From Pteria penguin (Eukaryota > Mollusca > Bivalvia > Pterioida > Pteriidae), in NCBI GenBank assembly GCA_035048485.1, contig CM068581.1, positions 61,543,393 to 61,607,392 of the forward strand: a stretch of DNA of 64,000 bases. The letters run 5' to 3'. Below are positions 11,111 to 21,443 of the stretch, piece after piece. A program made the position numbers and the translations under genes. Numbering within the stretch: the first letter of the stretch is position 1; the number at the start of each line of letters is the position of its first letter. Below the pieces are notes generated by a model, which was given only the letters and a program-made list of their open reading frames with translations, searched no databases and was not told the origin of the DNA.

Positions 11111-11795
11111 GGTCTCATCTGAAGGACAGTCATAGGCAAAAAGTAATTAATCACTTTAGAAAAAAAAAACCTCAATCGGCCGTCGTAATCAAGTCGGGGT
11201 CGTCAAATTTGAGCCCTATGCAATATTACTGGGTCATACTCAACCCATCTCCCTTTTGTTAACATTACGTTTCCTTATATACAATTTCATGAAAAACATC
11301 ACGTACATATTTATCACATGGCAATTTGGAAAACGTATGTAACTCATCATTTACATCACTTATTTGTTTGTGTATATATGTGTTTGCATGTAAATGTGTA
11401 TGTATGTTCGTTATTTTAATTGTATATATTATACACACTTTATGTTTTTCATTTTCTATACTGTATGATGTATTGGTTTTTTGAACATAAACTATACTTA
11501 AGAACTTTATAACAAGTATTCTGGATACATTCCAACACGAAAGTCACGTATTTTAAAAAACAAACTGTATACTTCGCTGTTACAACTTTGTTAAAATAGC
11601 TTTCATAGTATTTTCGAAATCTTGTGGCGAATTTTGGAGCCAACAAAATCACGAAAATGGTCATCCTGATAATATTGGTGTAAACAATGAATGTGTGTAG
11701 AACTAAACTTAAATGATGATTTTATCCATGATAAGACGGATACCACGTGATCTCGACGTCATTCCCACTATCACTAGAATCTAACTAGTACACTC
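11111..11795. other. unannotated
   Basis: No supported gene. The 71-residue reverse ORF at 11449-11664 has no recognisable domain. Confidence 0.35.
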
Positions 11796-12560
11796 TAACC
11801 ATCTTGAGATTTTCCCTGGCTTTCATATATCATGATTATAGTTTTGAATTTTCAAATCAGATTAAATCTACACAGGAATAAGTTATAACTTTTACGATAG
11901 TGCAAAGTACATGTACCTTAAAAATCTCCCAATGGGTTTCATATTACACTTAGGATTTGTTTTCTCCTAAGGAATATTTCTGAAAATAGTTATTCCTGTG
12001 GGATTAAAATTATCCCCCAGGATTAGTTTTTTCCTAAGGGATCTTTTATAATCCCAAATGATATTTTATTGCCTAAGGAATATGTTAATTTCCAAGGAAC
12101 AGGAGCAAATTTAATTATTCACAGCCAAAACTTTTCCCACAGGATTTTTTTTTTTAATTTCATGGGATAAAGCCAAATCCCACAGGATATTCTCCATTTC
12201 CCATGGGATATTTCAATTTCCAAAAGGATATTTTTGTCACACAGGAATTAAAATATCCTATGGGATTATTTAAAACTCCTTAAGGAGAAAATTATCCTAT
12301 GGGATAATTTTCCCCATAGGAAAGGGTTTTTTTCAGAATTATCCCTTAGGAGATAAGAAATCGTATGGGAAATATTAAAACTCTTTGGAGATTTTTAAGT
12401 TCTATTCCAAAAGTTGGTATTTTAAGACAAGTATTTACCATTTATTTTTTCATTTTAATTACTACATTATATTATTGTGAAAACTTATTCTTGTTTTAAT
12501 CTGATCTGAAACTCCAAAACTATAATCATAATAAAGGAAAACATGAGAAAATGTCGAACT
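11796..12560. mobile_element. foldback (long inverted repeat) element with palindrome-rich core
   Basis: The left arm at about 11803-11895 (ATGATTATAGTTTTG, CAGATTAAA, GAATAAGTT) is matched in reverse by the right arm at about 12478-12556. Weaker similarity runs further in (CTTAAAAATCTCC on both arms). The core 11930-12400 is crowded with short dyads of the type TCCYAWRGGA, such as ATCCTATGGGAT and TCCCATGGGA. There is no ORF and no clear target duplication. Confidence 0.7.
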
Positions 12561-13217
12561 GTTTAACATTTTCAAACATTTTATATGAAATCAATAGTAA
12601 AACTAATATAAGCCTTGTATAAAAAAGCAAAGTTGTGAATTGTATCTGACCACGTCAATGAACTGATTTGAAAGTTTTGTTGTAATGTATATGAGGTCAT
12701 ATGATTTTAGTACAAAAAAAAAACACACGGGCCCTGACAGTGACACTATTACTAAAATTATATAAAGAAAAGAATTATGACATGGTGCACCAAATTTACA
12801 TAAGAATTAAATTCATAGGTAACAATAAATAATAATAAAAAAGAAAAAGAGAGAACAATCCCCCTTCCCTAACCTTCCTACATGTATAACTACATCATAA
12901 GAAGTACACAAATCAAATAATGATATAAATGCTTATGGTAACGATATGCAATTACGCAAACGCGGGGATGATTCAGACAACATATAAACAGAGACTTATA
13001 AGTATATATGTCTCTGATATAAACAAACCCCCAAATTTGACACAGGATGGGGAAAATGTGTGTAGACTCTTCAGACGACAGACTGGGGACACGTTTGTAT
13101 TATTGTTCTATTACTTGTGATAAATATGTATATGGTTTTTGATAAACATGTATACGAGGGAGTTGCAGTTTGAACCCGTGGTATTTGCACTGGACTTTTC
13201 AAATGTGATTTATCTTC
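12561..13217. other. unannotated, A-rich stretches
   Basis: No gene supported. Confidence 0.3.
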
Positions 13218-13222
13218 TGATG

Positions 13223-13370
13223 CAGTGACGGATCCAGAATTTTCGAAAAGGGGGGGGGGGGGCAAATGTGTAATTAGCCAAACTACTCGGTCATTTTTGG
13301 TGCCAAATCTGGATTTTTACATGTAAATATGCGGCGAAAAGGGAGGGCGCCCCCTCTGAATCCGCCACTG
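13223..13370 (+). mobile_element. hAT-like MITE, complete copy (family CAGTGGCGGATCC)
   Basis: 148-bp element with ends CAGTGACGGATCCAGA and TCTGAATCCGCCACTG, a 16-bp inverted repeat matching at 14 positions. TGATG is duplicated on both sides (13218-13222 and 13371-13375). A G-run is near each end. The length and absence of an ORF indicate a non-autonomous element. Confidence 0.8.
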
Positions 13371-13645
13371 TGATGACCCTGTCTATCCTTTGGGTGAGAA
13401 GCATAAACCGAGGGACTGAAGGGAAAGGAGAACCTAGAGTAAAAGATAGAGGGCCATATTCAGAGGGGCGAAAATATACCTGTGTAAAGGGATAAAAGAG
13501 TAGAAGGTGGGAGCAAAAAGAAAATGCCAGGAAGAGGTTGGACAGTGGATATGAAGGAGAGAAATAATAGGAAATGTGAAGTGGGAAACCACAACCAGCA
13601 CTGCCTGTGGCCTCAGTCATGACAAACGTGGAGATTTAATTTCTC

Positions 13646-13646
<1 letters not shown>

Positions 13647-13681
<35 letters not shown>
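13647..13681. repeat. poly-C tract
   Basis: An uninterrupted run of 35 C. The length is likely to be unreliable in any assembly. Confidence 0.95.
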
Positions 13682-14598
13682 ATTTATTTATTATTGGTAT
13701 TCCATTTTGTAGTTAAGAACATGTGTATCTATCGTTTTTATAGTTTTCGTCTATTTTGAGGTATATTCGAATGGCCGAATATTAATCTGTGCTCTAAAGT
13801 TCGTGTTAATCCCCATGATGTATGTTAATTACACCTCTGCTCGCCATTCGGCACCTACATGTAGTTGGGGTTATGGTAATAACATACGTACTCAGTTTTG
13901 GTCAAACGTACCCACCTTTTTCCCTCAAAACGTACCCGACCCACCAAAACGTACCCAAGGTATTGGTCAAAATGTACCCAATATATTTTTCACTATTATT
14001 TCATAAAAAATACTTTGTTGGTTTAAAAAATCAAAATATATTAGCCTCTTATTGATACATTCTATACATTCTTCTCATTCATACAGCTACTGGGTAATGT
14101 ATTTTTGAAACATAGACATGGATTTTACATAGCTTTATATTTGTCATCTCTTATATTGCTTGACAAAAGCCGTTAGGCCGAAAAGATACGATATAGTTTT
14201 ATACTTTGTTGATTAAACATTACAAAAGAAAATTACCCAACACATGAGGCTTTTTTTTTGTCTCCAACATATACGTACCGGTACTCTTGGTCAAAACGTA
14301 CGAAAAAGTGTATTGTTTTATCTCTTTAATAGCTTTACGTTTACGTTTATCTTTTTCTTTTCTTTATTTGTAAATTGTATGAAATTGCATCATTACGAAT
14401 CTCGCGACTTTTTCTCACAATATGTCTGGCATTTATTTTTATGTGGCATTTGATTATTTCTTTCTTTGTCTTTTTCATGGCTTTTATAGAGGTGGCTTTT
14501 CATTTCAAGAGCTGGAAACAACGGCTGTCAGCCTCTATTTTTTCCTCATTTGATTTGTTTATTATTATCATTTTAATATTAAGATTAATATTTATATA
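13682..14598. other. AT-rich sequence with recurring AAACGTACCC motifs
   Basis: No gene. The motif AAACGTACCC or a close variant occurs near 13905, 13928, 13947, 13970 and 14293, usually after GGTC or CC. This looks like the remains of a short tandem repeat. Confidence 0.4.
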
Positions 14599-14625
14599 AA
14601 ATAATAATAATAATAATAATAATAA
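14599..14625. repeat. (AAT)n microsatellite before element A1
   Basis: About 8 AAT units directly abutting the CTAG end of A1. Here the repeat follows ordinary sequence, so it may be the original insertion target. Confidence 0.9.
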
Positions 14626-14636
14626 CTAGAAACGAG

Positions 14637-14656
14637 CTCGTTGCTAAAGCAACGAG
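14637..14656. other. terminal hairpin of A1
   Basis: Perfect 8-bp stem with a 4-nt loop, 7 nt from CTAG. The same hairpin is found at the left ends of A2 (from 18728), A3 (21444), A4 (58124) and A5 (61500). Confidence 0.85.
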
Positions 14657-15368
14657 TAGGTTTCACAAGTTAAAGTCGAAGCAGCGAAGCTGAGATCTCC
14701 TACTCTAATACAAAATTCTTTTTCACGATCCAGATATCTGATCTTTAGTGATGGTATCCACATTGCGCAATCTACTTGCAGAAATTGTAGGTAACGGCGA
14801 CTTACATTATACACATTATACTGAAGCCTACATCGCACAATATCGACTACTCTTGACCATATATTTGAAACAAGAAACATGTAGGACAATCACACTTAGT
14901 ACAATCTGCACGTGTAACCTACATCTTCAGTCCTTACTGCCCGCTTTATGTTGTTTATTTATTAACTTACGCAAGGTATTTCGCGTGTACAGATGTTTGA
15001 CCTTGAATCGCTTCTCTGCTGGAATAAACAATTCTCCTCGCGATGAACTTACGCAAGTTATTTCGCGTGTACAGATGTTTGACCTTGAATCGCCACTCTG
15101 CTGGAATAAACAATTCTCCTCGCGATGGCCTTTAGTAATGCCGCTTTCCCCAATATACAAAAGAAAGACTTGACAATGTCTCGTATTCCACAGGTAAAGC
15201 ACTGTAAAAGGCGATTAATTCACACACGTTTGAAGTCCTGTATAACAGCGGCGCAGTGCGAGGTATTAAGCAAGGCAAATTCACCGCGCTTCTCTAATGT
15301 GTAATGCCGACGCTCGGAGAAGATTTCTTTATAGCCTTGTTCAGCAGTAGCTCGTAGAATGTAAATTT

Positions 15369-15465
15369 GCTTTTTTTTTTCTTTTCTTTTTTTTTTTTTT
15401 GTTTTTTTTTTGGGGGGGGGGGGGTTGGTTTTTTTTATTTTTTGGGGTTTTTTTTGTTTAAGAAT
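15369..15465. repeat. T-rich/G-run low-complexity tract within A1
   Basis: Long T runs with an 11-G run. Equivalent tracts of different length lie in A3 (22193-22275) and A4 (58803-58862). Confidence 0.9.
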
Positions 15466-16462
15466 TCGAATGCATAATACTTTCTCAAACTCTATTTTAT
15501 AGAAAGCACTTTAAATCGCGATTGAATTAATCGCGAGTTACTGCGCCTTGTCCATGGAAGAAGTCCTATATCACAGCGGTGTCGTGCAAGGTATTAAGCA
15601 AGGCAAATTGACCGCGCTTCTGAAGATATGTTTATTGCGTTGTTCATCAGTAGAGTGCCCAAAATTTGATTTTTGTTTAAGAAATCGAAATCAAAATGCT
15701 TTCTCAAACTCTTGTTTTTATAATTTGTTCATACGACGAATAAAAAATACTTGAAAGTTACGCAAGTAAGATATTTTTATAAAAAAATCTTTAAATTGCT
15801 CACTTTCAAATACCGGGAAACATGTTTCATAGTAAAATCGTTACGGAAAATCGTTTCGTAATGTTTTGGAAACTAAAAGACTAAAAATAAGACAGTTTTG
15901 AACATTACGTAATTTTTAAAAAACTTTAAATTGAAATAGAGGCCAAACTAAAAGAGATAGATAATATCGGCCGATGAAAGTTCTAAAGATATGAACCTAG
16001 AGAACATAACAGTGAAAATTTGAGAGATCTACCATTAAAACTAAAAGCTACATACGCGAAAATCGAAAAATATTAAATCTTACGTAATTCTCTTAAAACG
16101 TCGTATATTTCGAAAAATTTTTTCATTAAACGGGAGTATGTGTCTGTGAGAATGAATAGCCGAAAGATGAAATTTCAAAGTAAAGAGTCGGTAGATACCC
16201 TCATTCCCTATCATGCTACCAATTTTCACATCTCTACCTTCTTTAATAAGCGAGCTTTAGCTGAAACCATTTCATTAAACATTAATGAACTTTATGTGAC
16301 GTTGAAAGCATCACTTTAATGGGGGTTGTCGTGTTTAAACCTAAATAACTCGAAAACGGTAAGAGTTAGCGAAAATTTGATGGCAATGTTATGCATATAA
16401 ATTTTCGCGCAGAATCGATTGCAACAATCCCCGATTCGATAAGATGAAAATTAATGGAGTTA

Positions 16463-17768
16463 TGACGTCATTTACAAAGTATGACGTCATTTTCAGGAAT
16501 TTGGTACCATGCCAATTCCCTTTTGTCAGTCGGTAGATATTTGCATTTTCTTTTATGCTACCAAATTTCATACCTCTATAGCTTTATCAATAAGCGAGAC
16601 ACAGGTACCTGAAGTTTTAAATTGTATTTTCAGGAAAGGCCAAACACTGAACTTTGACCGCAAATATCTCGAAAACGGTAAGAGATATCGAAATTCTGTT
16701 GCTGTATTTACTAATTTACTTTTTCACGCAGAATCGATTCCAACCGTCCCCGCCTCGATCCGATGAAAAATAAGGGAGATATGACGTCATTTACAAAGTA
16801 TGACGTCATTTTCAGGAATTTGGTACCATGCCAATTCCCTTTTGTCAGTCGGTAGATATTTGCATTCTCTTTTATGCTACCAATTTTCATACCTCTAGCT
16901 TTATCAATAAGCGAGACACAGGTACCTGAAGTTTTAAATTGTATTTTCAGGAAAGGCCAAACACTGAACTTTGACCGCAAATATCTCGAAAACGGTAAGA
17001 GATATCGAAAATCTGAGACCAGACCTTTCTCCTTCAACTACTTTTTCACGCAGAATCGATTGCAACAATCCCCGATTCGATACGATGAAAAATAAGGGAG
17101 TTATGACGTCATTTAGAAAAGTATGACGTCATTTCCAGGAATTTGGCACCTTGCCAATTCCCTTTTGTCAGTCGGTAGATATTTGCATTCTCTTTTATGC
17201 TACCAAATTTCATACCTCTAGCTTTATCAATAAGCGAGACACAGGTACCTGAAGTTTTAAATTGTATTTTCAGGAAAGGCCAAACACTGAACTTTGACCG
17301 CAAATATCTCGAAAACGGTAAGAGATATCGAAATTCTGTTGCTGGTATTTACAATTTTACTTTTTCACGCAGAATCGATTCCAACCGTCCCCGCCTCGAT
17401 CCGATGAAAAATAAGGGAGATATGACGTCATTTACAAAGTATGACGTCATTTTCAGGAATTTGGCTCCATGCCAATTCCCTTTTGTCAGTCGGTAGATAT
17501 TTGCATTCTCTTTTATGCTACCAAATTTCATACCTCTAGCTTTATCAATAAGCGAGACACAGGTACCTGAAGTTTTAAATTGTATTTTCAGGAAAGGCCA
17601 AACACTGAACTTTGACCGCAAATATCTCGAAAACGGTAAGAGATATCGAAATTCTGTTGCTGGGTACTTACCATTTTACTTTTTCACGCAGAATCGATTC
17701 CAACCGTCCCCGCCTCGATCCGATGAAAAATAAGGGAGATATGACGTCATTTACAAAGTATGACGTCA
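16463..17768. repeat. ~320-bp tandem units with paired TGACGTCA sites (A1)
   Basis: Units begin near GCCAATTCCCTTTTGTCAGT at 16511, 16830, 17153 and 17471, with a diverged fifth at 17790 (spacings 318-323). Each junction carries two perfect TGACGTCA palindromes about 19-20 bp apart: 16463 and 16482, 16782 and 16801, 17104 and 17124, 17423 and 17442, 17742 and 17761. Two more single sites lie at 17917 and 18258. TGACGTCA is the consensus cAMP-response element. Each unit also holds ATATCTC and GAGATAT in inverted orientation. Both strands stay open for 60-108 codons, but the frames stop within each unit. Confidence 0.85.
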
Positions 17769-18727
17769 TTTTCAGGAATTTGGCTCCATGCCAAATTCCT
17801 CTTGTCGGTCGGTAGATATTCTCAATCTCTATCATGCTACCAAATTTCACACCTCTATCTTCCTCAATAAGCGAGCTATAGGCGAAAACATTTCATGAAT
17901 AATTAATGAGTGTTGATGACGTCACAAACATCACTTTAAAGGGGGTTGTCGTGTTCAAACGCAAATAACTCGAGAACCGTAAGAGTTAGCGAAAATCTGA
18001 GAACACTTTACTGGTAGGTATTTGAACGCTCTATTGAATGGAAGAAACCCGATCAAAATCCGACTGCAAATAAAGTCGCTAGACCTTGCCAAAGATTTGA
18101 TTCGAAAATTTTCAATAATTTCAAAAATATTGGCAGCATGCCATTTTCATTCTAGAGGTAGATTAAGAATGTGGAAACATGTTTAGATATAAATTTTCAT
18201 GCCGATATCTCATTTAATAAGAGAGATATTAACGTATGAATATTTAATTAGCTTTGATGACGTCATAGCGAATTTTCCCACGCTCATTGTGACTTTATTT
18301 ATGGTCCGATTTCAAAAATTTTTCATATTCCAAATCAGACCATTAAAATCTTTCATCCTACTGTCTAAAATCTAAGATTGAAATATTTTTTTTGAAATGA
18401 AAACAATCGGGTCAAGGTCAACTTTTTCGGGGTAGAGCTACGAAAATTGACGCAGTGACATAAAAATCTTGCATCTCCTTTTCTGAATCGAATGCTGAAA
18501 ATTTCATTCCAATCGGACAAATAATAAGGAAGATATAGCGATTCAAAATTTTGGCGTCGTAGGTGGCGCTGCGCGCTTATAAGCGGTAATTTAGAAAATT
18601 AAAAAAACCAAATCTTGAAAATTTAATTTCGAATCGAACACTGAAAACAGAATAGTAATATCTTTAATAATGAGTGATTTCTGAGCCGTCACAAAAAAAA
18701 AAAACGGATGAAGAATAATAATAATAA

Positions 18728-21443
18728 CTAGAAACGAGCTCGTTGCTAAAGCAACGAGTAGGTTTCATAAGTTAAAGTCGAAGCAGCGAAGCTGGGATCT
18801 CCTACTCTAATACACAATTCTTTTTCACGATCCAGAAATCTGATCTTTGGTGATGGTATCCACATTGCGCAATCTACTTGCAAAAATTGTAAGTAACGGC
18901 GACTTATATTATATACATTATACTGAAGCCTTGACAATATATTTGAAACAAGAAACATGTAGGACAATCACACTTAGTACAATCTGCACGTGTAACCTAG
19001 ATCTCCAGTCCTTACTCCCCGCTTTATGTTGTTTATTTGTTAACTTACGCAAGGTATTTCGCGTGTACAGATGTTTGACCTTGAATCGGCCACTCTGCTG
19101 GAATAAACAATTCTCCTCGCGATGGCCTTTAGTAATGCCGCTTTCCCCAATAAACAAAACAAAGACTTGACAATGTCTCGTATTCCATGATTTATATTTG
19201 TTAACCATTGTTTTCAAAACGGGGGAATAATTTATGTATTTTTCTCATCACACTTTTAACATTGAATACTGCGAGTGTATCGTGTCTGTTGTTAAATCCG
19301 AGTAAGCCCTGTATATGATGGCAAAACCCTAACTACTCCACATACTTGACCTTAGATAACTTCTGTTAGAATTAACAATTCCGTCGATCGCGATTTCTCG
19401 CAGAGCTATTACACCAGGTGGTATAACACATCAGCTGGCCATACAGCGGCGAGTAGAAAGAGTCAAGAGTTGTCGCTCTTTGTCTTGTCCGCTTATCAAA
19501 ACAGTTAGTGACATTATTTATATTCCGATTGCTCATGCCAAATTCCATTTGTCAGTCGGTAGATACCCTCATTCCCTATCATGCTACCAATTTTCACATC
19601 TCTGCCTTCCTTAATAAGCGAGCTTTAGGTGAAACCATTTCATGAAACATTAATGAACTTTATGTGACGTTGAAAGCATCACTTTAAAGGGGGTTGTCGT
19701 GTTTAAACCTAAATAACTCGAAAACGGTAAGAGTTAGCGAAAATTTGATGGCAATGTTATGCATATAAATTTTTGCGCAGAATCGATTGCAACAATCCCC
19801 CGATTCGATAAGATGAAAATTAAGGGAGTTATGACGTCATTTACAAAGTATGACGTCATTTACAGGAATTTGGAACCATGCCAATTCCTTTTTGTCAGTC
19901 GGTAGATATTTGCATTCTCTTTTATGCTACCAAATTTCATACCTCTAGCTTTATCAATAAGCGAGACACAGGTACCTGGAATTTTAAATTGTATTTTCAG
20001 GAATGGCAAAACACTGAACTTTGACCGCAAATATCTCGAAAACGGTAAGAGATATCGAAAATCTGAGACCAGACCTTTTCCCTTTAACTACTTTTTAACG
20101 CAGAATCGATTGCAACAATCCCCGATTCGATACGATGAAAAATAAGGGAGTTGTGACGTCATTTAGAAAAGTATGACGTCATTTTCAGGAATTTGGCACC
20201 GTGCCAAATTCGTTTTGTCAGTTGGTAGATATTCTTATTCCCTATCATGCTAAAAAATTTCACACCTCTAACTTCCTCAATAAGCGAAACACAGCTTCCT
20301 GAATTTGAAAAGTGTGTTTTCAGGAATGGTGAAACCGTGAACTTTGACCGCAAATATCTCGAAAACGGTAAGAGATATCGAAATTCTGTTGCTGGTATTT
20401 ACCATTTTACTTTTTCACGCAGAATCGATTCCAACCGTCCCCGCCTCGATCCGATGAAAGATAAGGGAGATATGACGTCATTTACAAAGTATGACGTCAT
20501 TTTCATGGAGCCAAATTCCTCTTGTCAGTCGGTAGATATTCTCCATCTCTATCATGCTACCAAATTTCACACCTCTATCTTCCTCAATAAGCGAGCTATA
20601 GGCGAAAACATTTCATGAATAATTAATGAGTGTTGATGACGTCACAAACATCACTTTAAAGGGGGTTGTCGTGTTCAAACGCAAATAACTCGAGAACCGT
20701 AAGAGTTAGCGAAAATCTGAGAACACTTTACTGGTAGGTATTTGAACGCTCTATCGAATGGAAGAAACCCGATCAAAATCCGACTGCAAATAAAGTCGCT
20801 AGACCTTGCCAAAGATTTGATTCGAAAATTTTCAATAATTTCAAAAATATTGGCAGCATGCCATTTTCATTCTAGAGGTAGATTAAGAATGTGGAAACAT
20901 GTTTAGATATAAAATTTCATGCCGATATCTCATTTAATAAGAGAGATATTAACGTATGAATATTTAATTAGCTTTGATGACGTCATAGGCGAATTTTCCC
21001 ACGCTCATTGTGACTTTATTTATGGTCCGATTTCAAAAATTTTTCATATTCCAAATCAGACCATTAAAATCTTTCATCCTACCGTCTAAAATCTAAGATT
21101 GAAATATTTTTTTTGAAATGAAAACAATCGGGTCAAGGTCAACATTTTCGGGGTAGAGCTACGAAATTGACGCAGTGACATAAAATCTTGCATCTCCTTT
21201 TCTGAATCGAATGCTGAAAATTTCATTCCAATCGGACAAATAATAAGGAAGATATAGCGATTCAAAATTTTGGCGTCGTAGGTGGCGCTGCGCGCTTATA
21301 AGCGGTAATTTAGAAAAAAAAAAAATCAAATCTTGAAAATGTAATTTCGAATCGAACACTGAAAACAGAATAGTAATATCCTTAATAATGAGTGATTTCT
21401 GAGCCGTCACATAAAAAAAAAAACGGATGAAGAATAATAATAA
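18728..21443 (-). mobile_element. family A element, copy A2 (chimeric, shorter)
   Basis: The first ~460 bp match A1. From about 19188 it instead matches the stretch starting at 63066 (ATTTATATTTGTTAACC, AACGGGGGAATAATT), then rejoins the common body near 19550. About two and a half ~320-bp units are present (19881, 20204, 20511). The right end is ACGGATGAAG plus (AAT)n, directly followed by A3. Confidence 0.65.

Larger units (their letters stand above)
14626..18727 (-). mobile_element. family A element, copy A1 (putative non-autonomous Helitron-like)
   Basis: The left end is CTAG, then the dyad ACGAGCTCGT and an 8-bp perfect hairpin (CTCGTTGC, loop TAAA, GCAACGAG, 14637-14656), then AGGTTTCACAAG. 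The right end is GCCGTCAC, an A run, CGGATGAAG and (AAT)n, where the next copy begins. Read on the minus strand this gives TTCTTCATCC at the 5' end and hairpin, 7 nt, CTAG, T at the 3' end, which is the layout of Helitron termini. No protein is encoded; open frames are short and present on both strands. Inside are a T/G low-complexity tract, a module shared with family B, and about 4.5 tandem ~320-bp units. Confidence 0.65.

Noticed and set aside
14748..15173. 141-codon ORF repeated at 21566-21991
   Set aside because: It is repeated because the transposon is repeated. It is absent in intact form from A2 and A4, has no domain, and competes with an overlapping reverse ORF.
16711..17621. Recurring 60-108 codon reverse ORFs in family A units
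   Set aside because: Each is the same ~320-bp unit read repeatedly. Stops occur in every unit and both strands are equally open.
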